Assembly: GCA_016926315.1 (NCBI GenBank)
Contig: JAFGOU010000109.1
Location: forward strand, 1 to 5,017
Length of the DNA stretch: 5,017 bases
Source: Chitinispirillaceae bacterium
GTDB lineage: Bacteria > Fibrobacterota > Chitinivibrionia > Chitinivibrionales > Chitinispirillaceae
Direction of reading: 5' to 3'
Positions 1 through 5,017 of this stretch are shown piece after piece (positions within the stretch are counted from its first letter, which is position 1; every line of letters starts with the position of its first letter). Made by a program: the position numbers and the translations under genes. The notes under the pieces are model-generated. The model did not search any database. It was not told the DNA's origin and saw only the letters and a program-made list of their open reading frames with translations.

Positions 1-1242
1 ATGCCGCCCTCCGGCATCGATCCGGTCACTGAGCGCCGCGGCAACCGCGGTGTGGGTGTCGAGAACGTATCCGGTCCGGTTGAACCATTTCCTGATGGTC
101 GTCAGGACCTCCGGCTCGTCGATCCATCCGGGGACGATCAGTCCGTCCGTCGCCGTTTTTGCCGCTGCGCCGGCCTCGAACACGCCCGTTTCGATCAGGT
201 CCCGGTTCCAGGCGGTGATGGCGGTTGCATCGTGGCCGGTCAACTCAAACAGAAACCGTTCGAGATTCGAGGAGATGAGGATATCCATTGAGGGCGACAT
301 GGTCCGGTAAAAAGGGCGCTTGCTGTTGTAGGTGCCGGTCAGAAAGAAATCGGTAAGGACGTTGTTATGGTTCGAGGCGCAGATGAGTTTTGCCACGGGC
401 AACCCCATGCGGTAGGCGTAATACCCTGCGAGAATATTGCCGAAGTTGCCGGTCGGCACGCAGAGGTTGACCGGGTCGCCGGAGCGTATGACGCCGTTTT
501 TGACAAGAGAGGCGTAGGAGGTGAAGTAGTAGACGATCTGCGGGCAGAGGCGGCCCCAGTTGATGGAATTGGCCGACGAGAAGGAGATCCCTTTGGCGCC
601 GTACCGGTCGAGAAGGACCGGGTCTCCCAGAATGGCCTTGACGCCCCGTTGACAGTCGTCGAAGTTGCCCCGAACCGCCACCACATGGGTATTGTCGCCG
701 TCGGTGGTGGCCATCTGGAGTCGCTGGATTTCACTGACCCCTTCATGAGGGTAGAACACCACGAGGGAGATACCCGGCGCGTTTTTAAACCCTTCGAGCG
801 CGGCCTTGCCCGTGTCGCCGGACGTCGCCACCAGAATGACGGTATGGGAGCGGTCGTTTGTGTTTCGTTTCGCGGTGGCGAGGAAGCGGGGCATGATCTG
901 GAGCGCCACGTCCTTAAAGGCCGCCGTGGGGCCGTGCCAGAGCTCCATGATCGACCGGTTATTATCGGGCATGACCACGGGCACGATCGAATCCGCGTCA
1001 AAGGTCGCTTTGTTGTAGGCCCGGGCGATGCAGTCGTCGATGTCGTCGCGCGAGAAATCGGTGAGCAGGGCGGAGAGCAGCAGCCGCGCCGTGTCCTGGT
1101 AGGAGTTGCCTGCCGGGGGACGGGCGGAAAGGGCGGGAACCTGTTCGGGAACGAACAGTCCGCCGCTTGGCACCATGCCGAGGGCGATGGCTTCCGAGGC
1201 GCTGACCGGCCGGTGGTTGTTTCGCGTGCTGAGGTAGTTCAT
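1..1242 (-). CDS. thrC: Threonine synthase, N-terminal 414 residues (3' end beyond window)
   Basis: A PLP enzyme converting O-phosphohomoserine to threonine and phosphate, the last step of threonine synthesis. The open frame runs without a stop from ATG 1242 to the window edge, giving 414 codons. Seen: start MNYLSTRNNHRPVSASEAIA and GGLFVP (27-32), both typical of the family; the PLP lysine Lys110 in HGPTAAFKD (103-111); ATSGDTGKAA (139-148); SSANSINWGRL (222-232), which matches the family's NSINxxR segment; PTGNFGNILAG (263-273), the PLP phosphate-binding loop; MSPSMDILISSNLER (315-329); and HTAVAAALSD (397-406), which matches the EPHAAVAY region of E. coli ThrC. By that alignment some 50-90 residues are missing beyond the edge. 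The HGPTxxFKD form and N-terminal domain place it with the E. coli/yeast-type enzymes, not the shorter Bacillus type. The start follows family N termini despite a weak ribosome binding site. It lies downstream of hom in the same direction, a common pairing. Confidence 0.96.
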   Translation of the reverse strand, partial: MNYLSTRNNHRPVSASEAIALGMVPSGGLFVPEQVPALSARPPAGNSYQDTARLLLSALLTDFSRDDIDDCIARAYNKATFDADSIVPVVMPDNNRSIMELWHGPTAAFKDVALQIMPRFLATAKRNTNDRSHTVILVATSGDTGKAALEGFKNAPGISLVVFYPHEGVSEIQRLQMATTDGDNTHVVAVRGNFDDCQRGVKAILGDPVLLDRYGAKGISFSSANSINWGRLCPQIVYYFTSYASLVKNGVIRSGDPVNLCVPTGNFGNILAGYYAYRMGLPVAKLICASNHNNVLTDFFLTGTYNSKRPFYRTMSPSMDILISSNLERFLFELTGHDATAITAWNRDLIETGVFEAGAAAKTATDGLIVPGWIDEPEVLTTIRKWFNRTGYVLDTHTAVAAALSDRIDAGGRH

Positions 1243-1355
1243 ACGATCTGACGTTTTCTCGTTTTCGTTCGGCGACCTGACGCGATGACCGCGGCTATCG
1301 GGCGGTTTTTTCAATTTGCCGCTTGTGCCGGGCCGAGTCGAAGTATCCGCATTCG
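1243..1355 (-). other. hom-thrC intergenic gap
   Basis: This 113-base non-coding stretch begins with the last half of the heptad array. The rest shows no convincing promoter, terminator or clear Shine-Dalgarno box before thrC; the bases before the ATG (AACGAGAAAACGTCAGATCGT) hold only a purine-rich run too far upstream to count as a strong box. The absence of a terminator on the minus strand leaves hom and thrC compatible with one transcript. Confidence 0.5.
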
Positions 1356-1369
1356 TCAATCCTCAATCC
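1342..1369 (-). repeat. Heptad repeat array overlapping the hom stop codon
   Basis: Read on the minus strand, positions 1369-1342 are four seven-base units: GGATTGA, GGATTGA, CGAATGC, GGATACT. They match the right-arm array after ptsH (2845-2818) at 23 of 28 positions in the same order and orientation relative to transcription. The first two units encode the last residues of homoserine dehydrogenase and its TGA stop (1358-1356); the last two are downstream. No inverted partner arm is seen in the hom-thrC gap. It looks like a second copy of the same dispersed element. Confidence 0.6.
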
Positions 1370-2657
1370 TTATCACCTGTGTTCGTTCCTTAATATAGCC
1401 CATGGCTTCGATCTTGGCGAGTGCCGCGCGGACGTTGCTTTCCTTTGCCGTCTGTGTCAGGATGATGACCGGCACTTTCCGTTCCGTCGAGATCTCTTTC
1501 TGCATGACCGATGCGAGAGAGATGCTTTCGGCGCTGAGACAGCCGGCGATCGAGGCAATGACCCCCGGCTTGTCGGCGACGGTGAACCGCAGATAATATC
1601 GGCTCGCGATTTCATCGGCCGGTTTAAGCGCCACCGGTCTGTCGGCGCTGTAATAGGTCATGGGGATGCGGACCGCCGCTTCCGCGGCGATGTTGCTTGC
1701 CACATCGATGATGTCGCTGATGACCGCTGAAGCCGTGGGCATTTCGCCCGCGCCCCTGCCGTAGAGCAGTACCGGTCCCACCGCGTCACCCTCGATCAGC
1801 ACCGCGTTAAATACGCTTGAAACCGACGCGAGAATATGGGTGTTGTGGAGCATGGCCGGGTGGACGCGCACGTCAAGCAGCCCGTCGGCGAGGTCTTTTT
1901 TTATGATTCCCAAGAGCTTGATGGTATAGCCGAGTTCCCGTGCATAGGCGATATCCTCCTTGGCAATGGAGGTGATACCCTCGATGCCGATTGAGGTGAA
2001 GGGAACATAGCCGCCGCTGATGAGCGACGCGAGGATGGCGACCTTGTGGCCCGAGTCGCCGCCGCCGATGTCGAGCGTCGGGTCGGTTTCCGCGTAGCCT
2101 TTGGCCTGGGCCTTTTTGAGTACCGATTCAAAAGGCAGGCCTTCCTGCGACATCTTGGTGAGGATATAATTGCAGGTGCCGTTGATGATGGTTTTGATCG
2201 AAAAAATGTCGTTACCGGCAAGCCCTTCCCGGATGGTTTTGATGACGGGCATGCCGCCGCCGACCGCCGCCTCGAAATAGACCGAAACATCGGCCCTGGC
2301 CGCTTCCTCGAAGATTTCGGGCCCGTGTTCCGCCAGCAGGGCTTTGTTGGCGGTGATGACGTGTTTTTTCCGCCTGAGCGAGGCGAGGACCAGCTCCCGC
2401 GCAAACGTCGTTCCACCCACCAGTTCGATCACCACCTGGATCGAGGTATCGTCGAGGATGTCCCCGGCATCGCTTGAGCAGATGGCCGTTCCCACGGGGA
2501 GCGCCGAGAACCGGGAGGGTTCTTTGTCAACGATCCGCGCCAGCCTGATGGGCAGGCCGCGTTCGGCGCGCAGCGATGCAAAGCGTTTGTGCGCGATTTT
2601 GACGACGCCGCTGCCGACGGTTCCGGCGCCGATGAGGCCAATCCTGATTTCCTCCAT
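1356..2657 (-). CDS. hom: Homoserine dehydrogenase with C-terminal ACT domain
   Basis: A 433-residue cytoplasmic enzyme reducing aspartate semialdehyde to homoserine with NAD(P)H, the branch point toward threonine and methionine. In order: a Rossmann fold with GLIGAGTVGSG (7-17); the ITANKALLAEHG segment (101-112) carrying conserved Lys105; the catalytic core with IINGTCNYIL (157-166), AKGYAETDPTLDIGGGDSGHK (185-205) including conserved Asp201 and Lys205, and a RGAGEMPTASAVISD stretch (301-315); then an ACT domain (about 355-430) with DKPGVIASIAG (362-372). The ACT domain normally binds threonine for feedback inhibition. The length is the usual 430 or so; there is no fused aspartokinase. One small oddity is DSGHK where many relatives have DAAHK. 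The ATG start has a box AGAAAGG at seven bases. The final residues RIED and the stop are encoded within a heptad repeat array (1342-1369). thrC follows 113 bases downstream on the same strand. Confidence 0.97.
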   Translation of the reverse strand: MEEIRIGLIGAGTVGSGVVKIAHKRFASLRAERGLPIRLARIVDKEPSRFSALPVGTAICSSDAGDILDDTSIQVVIELVGGTTFARELVLASLRRKKHVITANKALLAEHGPEIFEEAARADVSVYFEAAVGGGMPVIKTIREGLAGNDIFSIKTIINGTCNYILTKMSQEGLPFESVLKKAQAKGYAETDPTLDIGGGDSGHKVAILASLISGGYVPFTSIGIEGITSIAKEDIAYARELGYTIKLLGIIKKDLADGLLDVRVHPAMLHNTHILASVSSVFNAVLIEGDAVGPVLLYGRGAGEMPTASAVISDIIDVASNIAAEAAVRIPMTYYSADRPVALKPADEIASRYYLRFTVADKPGVIASIAGCLSAESISLASVMQKEISTERKVPVIILTQTAKESNVRAALAKIEAMGYIKERTQVIRIED

Positions 2658-2663
2658 GGAGGA
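2650..2663. repeat. 14-base perfect palindrome centred on the hom start codon
   Basis: TCCTCCATGGAGGA reads identically on both strands and includes the ATG of hom. In the mRNA it can fold as a five-pair stem (UCCUC with GAGGA) with a CAUG tetraloop, placing the start codon mostly in the loop just after the ribosome binding site. As DNA it could be an operator half-site pair. A 14-base palindrome can also arise by chance, and the downstream half encodes the N-terminal MEE, so function is unproven. Confidence 0.5.
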
Positions 2664-2664
2664 G

Positions 2665-2671
2665 CCTTTCT
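2665..2671 (-). promoter_or_regulatory. Ribosome binding site of hom
   Basis: AGAAAGG ends seven bases before ATG 2657. The spacer, CTCCTCC, is complementary to the GGAGGA that follows the start codon, so the start lies at the centre of a palindrome (2650-2663). Confidence 0.6.
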
Positions 2672-2711
2672 GATGGTTTCCGGGAATAAACAGGAAAATA
2701 CGTTACTGCAG

Positions 2712-2858
2712 GCGAGGCGGGGAGGATTGTAGATTGCAGAAGGCGGATTGAACACCCGGAAGAACAACAAGTGTTGCAGCGGTTCGGGAATCGACATGAC
2801 CGATGACCCGTTCCCTCTTAATCCGCAATCGTCAATCGTCAATCCGCCGCCGCCTCAC
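2712..2858. repeat. Imperfect inverted repeat of heptad arrays between ptsH and hom
   Basis: Two arms of about 40 bases face each other across a 66-base centre. The left arm core (2724-2751, plus strand) is four seven-base units: GGATTGT, AGATTGC, AGAAGGC, GGATTGA. The right arm core (2818-2845, minus strand) is also four: GGATTGA, CGATTGA, CGATTGC, GGATTAA. The cores agree at 21 of 28 positions. Outside the cores both arms carry GAGGCGG (2714-2720 and 2856-2850), so the match continues outward. The right arm starts at the ptsH stop codon. In a transcript the arms could pair into a long imperfect stem. No U-tract follows, so it is not a standard intrinsic terminator. It contains no gene. It may be an intergenic repeat of the REP or STRR type, or an RNA-stability or attenuation hairpin. 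Confidence 0.7.
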
Positions 2859-3121
2859 TCTTCGTCGAATCTCCGTTCGAACAACCCGGTGATTGTTGAG
2901 ACGGCCGTTTCTTCGTCTTCCCCTGAAGCGCGGATGGTGACCGTGGAACCGAAGTTCGCGCCGAGCATCATGACGTGCAGGATGCTTTTGGCGTCGGCGA
3001 CGGCGGTGTCTTTACAGAGCGTTATTTTCGCCCTGAAGCCATTGGCGGCCTGGACGATTTTTGAGGCGGGCCGGGCGTGGACGCCCAATGCGTTGATTAC
3101 TTTGATTTCCCGTTCAATCAT
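2855..3121 (-). CDS. ptsH: Phosphocarrier protein HPr
   Basis: An 88-residue cytoplasmic HPr, which takes phosphate from enzyme I on a histidine and passes it to sugar-specific EIIA proteins of the phosphotransferase system. The active-site motif is LGVHARPASKIVQAA, with His15 at the canonical position and Arg17 beside it. Ser46 lies in DAKSILHVMML, the context phosphorylated by HPr kinase/phosphorylase where that enzyme exists. The length is normal for HPr. The ATG start follows the MCE stop by nine bases with no clear Shine-Dalgarno box (only GACCGG-like sequence), so translational coupling to the upstream gene is likely. The TGA stop (2857-2855) lies inside the right arm of the inverted repeat at 2712-2858. 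Neither enzyme I (ptsI), hprK nor an EII gene is in view. An NPr-type regulatory role is possible, but the Ser46 region looks like classic HPr. Confidence 0.95.
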   Translation of the reverse strand: MIEREIKVINALGVHARPASKIVQAANGFRAKITLCKDTAVADAKSILHVMMLGANFGSTVTIRASGEDEETAVSTITGLFERRFDEE

Positions 3122-3130
3122 GGATACCGG

Positions 3131-4081
3131 TCACTTTTTCTTTTTGCTGGAACCGAACCATTTGATGTCGACCACCTTGAGCTTCAGCGCGTCACGCTGC
3201 ACCTCCCTGACCAGGGTGTCGACATTGGCGATGGTCTGGCGCAGATCGTGTGAGAACTGCTGGTTCTTTGCCAGCATGCCGAGCGCGCCCTGTCCGTTCT
3301 CGACGTCCTGAACAATGCCCTGGATGGAAGTGGCGAGGCTGTCTATCCTGCCCATCAAGTTGACAGAATAGGAAGCCAGCGTTTTGCCGTCGGCCATGAT
3401 GGCGTCGATATTGCTGCGGTTGCTGTCGAGAAGATCCCGCAGCTGGGTTGACGCGGCCGACAGGTTGGCGATGCTTTTATCCACGAGCGGTCCGTTTTTC
3501 TTCACCAGGTTTTCCGCGACAAGCGTGAGGGTGTCGAGGCGTCTCGTCAGATTCCGGAACAGCGTGATGAACGACGTGTCACCCACCGTGCCGCGCATGA
3601 TCGCCGAGACGTCGGTCAGGAGCACGGCGACGTCGGAAAGGACGGTCCCCATCATGCCCATGGCCTCTGCAATGCCGGTGTCGAAGGAACCGCCAAGATA
3701 GGTGGTGTCGTTTTTCTGCGACGGCCGGCAGGGCGTCCCGCTTTTTTTGAGTTCGATGCCGATGCCGCGTTCACCCATGAGTCCGATGTTCTGCACCCGT
3801 ACCACGCACGAGTCGGTCAGGGTGATGTTTTTTTCGAGGGTGATGACCGCGGCAACGTAATTGTCGCGCAGGTAAATGTTCTTGACGCGGCCCTTGGTAA
3901 CGCCGTTGGTCATGACCGGGTCGCCGAGCTGAAGCGTGCCCACGTTGGGAAACAGTACCGTGTACGATACCATTTTTTTCGCAACGAGCGATTCCTTGAG
4001 CCACAGCACGCCGAACACCAGGATGAAAAGGGCGATAAGGATCGACGCCCCGACGACAAGATCGATATTGGTTTTTTTCAC
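3131..4081 (-). CDS. MCE/MlaD-family membrane-anchored lipid transport protein
   Basis: A 316-residue protein with a short positive N terminus, one membrane segment (about 8-28) and then an MCE domain (about 38-113). MCE domains are periplasmic substrate-binding parts of ABC-type lipid transporters such as Mla, which move phospholipids between inner and outer membranes. Family signs are the GDPVMTNGVTKGRVKNIYL stretch (53-71) and GLMGERGIGIE (100-110). The rest (about 140-300) is predominantly helical, as in MCE proteins whose helices form a tube or stalk, and includes NGQGALGMLAKNQQF (262-276), a type of motif recurrent in the C-terminal part of such proteins. It ends in a basic SSKKKK tail. 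Cys92 and Cys118 could form a disulfide in the periplasm. The start is GTG with a strong ribosome binding site. No MlaE permease or MlaF ATPase gene is adjacent, so its partners must lie elsewhere. ptsH starts nine bases after its stop, which suggests one transcript. The family is clear; the lipid and direction of transport are not. Confidence 0.88.
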   Translation of the reverse strand: MKKTNIDLVVGASILIALFILVFGVLWLKESLVAKKMVSYTVLFPNVGTLQLGDPVMTNGVTKGRVKNIYLRDNYVAAVITLEKNITLTDSCVVRVQNIGLMGERGIGIELKKSGTPCRPSQKNDTTYLGGSFDTGIAEAMGMMGTVLSDVAVLLTDVSAIMRGTVGDTSFITLFRNLTRRLDTLTLVAENLVKKNGPLVDKSIANLSAASTQLRDLLDSNRSNIDAIMADGKTLASYSVNLMGRIDSLATSIQGIVQDVENGQGALGMLAKNQQFSHDLRQTIANVDTLVREVQRDALKLKVVDIKWFGSSKKKK

Positions 4082-4088
4082 GCGGCAA

Positions 4089-4097
4089 TCCTTTCCT
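4089..4097 (-). promoter_or_regulatory. Ribosome binding site of the MCE gene (supports a GTG start)
   Basis: AGGAAAGGA is followed by a seven-base spacer and GTG at 4081-4079. The strong box at ideal spacing supports GTG as the true start. It gives an N terminus MKKTNIDLVVG with the membrane segment directly after it, as expected for this family. Confidence 0.75.
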
Positions 4098-4137
4098 GCT
4101 GATTTACTCGACCGCCGTTGTCATGGCAAAAGAGCGG

Positions 4138-4458
4138 TCAACGGTCGTGCGCGGGATCGACATGCTTGTGCTTGTGTTCCTTGATCTTTTCATTGACTTT
4201 CTTGAGCTGTCGTTCGACCTTTGCAAGGGCCGCGTCGAACGCCTTGCCGATGTTTTCGGCCTTCGCGATTCCCACGACTTCGCGGTTAAAGGCGTGCATG
4301 GTTATTTCCGCGGTCTTTTTCACGCGCTCGGAATCGAGAATGACATGGCATGAGGATATTTTTTCCGAGAATTTTTCGATTTTATTCAGTTCGGCGGTGA
4401 TGGTGTCCTGCAGGGAGGGTGACGCTTTTTCGTGCCGTGACGTTATCCGAATTTCCAT
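4138..4458 (-). CDS. hpf: Short-form ribosome hibernation promoting factor (HPF/YfiA family)
   Basis: A 106-residue protein of the sigma-54 modulation / S30EA family. These proteins bind the decoding region of the 30S subunit in stationary phase or starvation and hold ribosomes inactive as 70S or 100S particles. The N terminus MEIRITSRHEKASPSLQDTI is the typical beta-strand plus first helix. The body keeps the beta-alpha-beta-beta-beta-alpha pattern, with strands near 35-42 and 48-56, VVGIAKAENIGKAFDAA (61-77) before the last helix, and a lysine-rich final helix (78-96). It ends at about the length of short HPF/YfiA proteins, so it lacks the C-terminal dimerisation domain of long HPF. The tail EHKHKHVDPAHDR is unusually rich in histidine and charged residues. 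A gene of this family often sits near rpoN and PTS genes, and ptsH lies two genes downstream here, which supports the call. The next gene starts 56 bases after its stop. Confidence 0.9.
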   Translation of the reverse strand: MEIRITSRHEKASPSLQDTITAELNKIEKFSEKISSCHVILDSERVKKTAEITMHAFNREVVGIAKAENIGKAFDAALAKVERQLKKVNEKIKEHKHKHVDPAHDR

Positions 4459-4569
4459 GACCACAGGCTCCTTTGGCGTTGAGTGGTTGATCGAGGTGCT
4501 TCAATACGTAAAATACGACATGACACTCCTTTAATGAAAAATCGTCTGCCCGGAATCATAGACTTTCCT
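4459..4569 (-). promoter_or_regulatory. lipA-hpf intergenic leader with two AAAGGAG boxes and possible mini-ORFs
   Basis: This 111-base gap holds two identical AAAGGAG Shine-Dalgarno-like boxes, at 4532-4526 and 4474-4468 (minus strand). The second serves hpf. The first sits four bases before an ATG that opens a six-codon ORF, MSYFTY (4521-4501). A separate 38-codon ORF in another frame starts at ATG 4559, six bases after an AAGGA box at 4570-4566, begins ten bases after the lipA stop and ends at 4443, overlapping the hpf start by 16 bases. It is arginine-rich (MIPGRRFFIKGVSCRILRIE at its N terminus) and resembles nothing I recognise. I see no convincing promoter pair and no hairpin with a U-tract, so read-through from lipA into hpf is plausible. 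Whether either small ORF is translated cannot be told from the sequence alone. Confidence 0.3.
4468..4474 (-). promoter_or_regulatory. Ribosome binding site of hpf (decides the start)
   Basis: AAAGGAG lies nine bases before ATG 4458 and only three bases before the in-frame GTG at 4464. Three bases is too close for normal initiation, so the ATG, two codons inside the longest open frame, is the better start. It also gives the N terminus MEIRITSRH, which matches the usual M-x-I-x-I-T-x-R start of the family. Confidence 0.75.
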
Positions 4570-5017
4570 TCAGGATGATACCATTCCGGGAGACGAAGCG
4601 GTAGCGTGGCGAAGGAGTTCGCCGGCCCGCCACGAGCTTCTGACGAACGGCCCCGCGACCACTTTTTCAAGTCCCGAAGCTTCAGCCGACTGTTTATATT
4701 TTCCAAAGGTTTCGGGAGGAACGTATCGTACGACCGGCATACGGCCTGGTGAAGGCCGGAGGTACTGACCGATCGTCATCATGGAACAACCGGCTTTTTT
4801 CAGATCGGAGAAGATCGCGCAGACCTCCTCCTCGGTTTCTCCAAGCCCAACCATGAGCCCGGATTTTACCGCCAGCATCCGGCCCGCAGCCGCTGCAATG
4901 ATGCCGAGAGAGCGCCGGTACTCCGCGCCCGGTCTGACCGTGTCGTAAAGCCGGGGTACCGTTTCAAGGTTATGGTTGAGGACGTCGGGCCGGGAAGCGA
5001 GTACCGCATCGAGCGCC
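4570..5017 (-). CDS. lipA: Lipoyl synthase LipA, C-terminal part (5' end beyond window)
   Basis: This is the last 148 residues of a radical SAM enzyme that inserts two sulfur atoms into protein-bound octanoyl groups, making the lipoyl cofactor of 2-oxoacid dehydrogenases and the glycine cleavage system. Seen in the fragment: RPDVLNHNLETVPRLY (residues 9-24), VRPGAEYRRSL (27-37), KSGLMVGLGET (51-61), TIGQYLRPS (81-89) and AGPFVRSSWRA (121-131). These are family landmarks; in LipA the serine of the C-terminal RSS motif ligates the auxiliary iron-sulfur cluster. The radical SAM and auxiliary-cluster cysteine motifs lie upstream, outside the window. Two positions differ from the form I know best (E. 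coli): Arg92 replaces His in the PSxxHxPV stretch, and Trp replaces Tyr in RSSY. The stop is TGA at 4572-4570, and hpf follows about 110 bases downstream on the same strand. Identity is firm; the substitutions are probably tolerated variants. Confidence 0.95.
   Translation of the reverse strand, partial: ALDAVLASRPDVLNHNLETVPRLYDTVRPGAEYRRSLGIIAAAAGRMLAVKSGLMVGLGETEEEVCAIFSDLKKAGCSMMTIGQYLRPSPGRMPVVRYVPPETFGKYKQSAEASGLEKVVAGPFVRSSWRAGELLRHATASSPGMVSS

Noticed and set aside
367..1251. Long plus-strand open frame of 294 codons across thrC
   Set aside because: It is the antisense shadow of threonine synthase. The minus-strand frame carries all PLP-enzyme motifs, and the plus-strand product matches nothing I recognise.
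1285..1317. Plus-strand ACCGC...GCGGT stem followed by a run of T, resembling an intrinsic terminator in the hom-thrC gap
   Set aside because: The stem is only five pairs with a nine-base loop and it faces the plus strand, where there is no gene to terminate.
2795..2808. Tandem heptamer CATGACC/GATGACC in the centre of the inverted repeat
   Set aside because: There are only two units, out of phase with the flanking arrays and with a different consensus; chance is a sufficient explanation.
2818..2845. TTGACG within the heptad array as a possible -35 promoter element for hom
   Set aside because: No acceptable -10 box lies 16-18 bases downstream of either TTGACG, so the similarity is explained by the repeat unit.
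4110..4139. Six-base inverted repeat GACCGC/GCGGTC at the end of hpf
   Set aside because: It has an 18-base loop and no U-tract after it, so it is too weak to call a terminator.
4459..4464. GTG at 4464 as an upstream start for hpf
   Set aside because: It lies three bases from the AAAGGAG box, too close for initiation, and adds two residues not typical of the family; ATG 4458 fits better.

Overview
All recognisable genes lie on the minus strand. In transcription order (right to left) they are: the 3' part of lipA (lipoyl synthase), a short-form ribosome hibernation factor (hpf), a single-pass MCE/MlaD-family protein, ptsH (HPr), hom (homoserine dehydrogenase with ACT domain), and the 5' nine-tenths or so of thrC (threonine synthase). 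No tRNA, rRNA, CRISPR array or insertion sequence is visible, and no non-coding gap exceeds 200 bases.

The window suggests a free-living diderm (Gram-negative) bacterium of moderately high GC. An MCE protein points to an outer-membrane lipid-trafficking system. HPr carries both His15 and a Ser46 in an HPr-kinase type context. The codon third positions are GC-rich. The order hpf - (MCE) - ptsH recalls the rpoN-hpf-hprK/ptsN-rapZ-ptsH neighbourhood of many proteobacteria and related phyla, with an MCE gene where a PTS regulatory gene might be expected. The sequence does not fix the phylum; a deltaproteobacterial, Fibrobacterota-like or spirochaete-like lineage are all possible.

Layout: 4570-5017 lipA end; 4459-4569 leader between lipA and hpf with two Shine-Dalgarno-like AAAGGAG boxes and possible mini-ORFs; 4138-4458 hpf; 3131-4081 MCE gene with a GTG start; 2855-3121 ptsH, nine bases after the MCE stop; 2658-2854 a gap filled largely by an imperfect inverted repeat built from seven-base units; 1356-2657 hom; 1243-1355 a gap opening with a second copy of the heptad array that overlaps the hom stop codon; 1-1242 thrC, cut by the window edge.

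Hom and ThrC supply the first and last steps of threonine synthesis from aspartate semialdehyde (homoserine kinase is not in view). HPr and HPF are regulatory or housekeeping proteins for sugar uptake and carbon control, and for ribosome storage. LipA makes the lipoyl cofactor of 2-oxoacid dehydrogenases. The coding content is ordinary. The most unusual signal is the heptad repeat family placed at the 3' ends of ptsH and hom, including the large hairpin between ptsH and hom. No new defence, mobile or biosynthetic system is evident.
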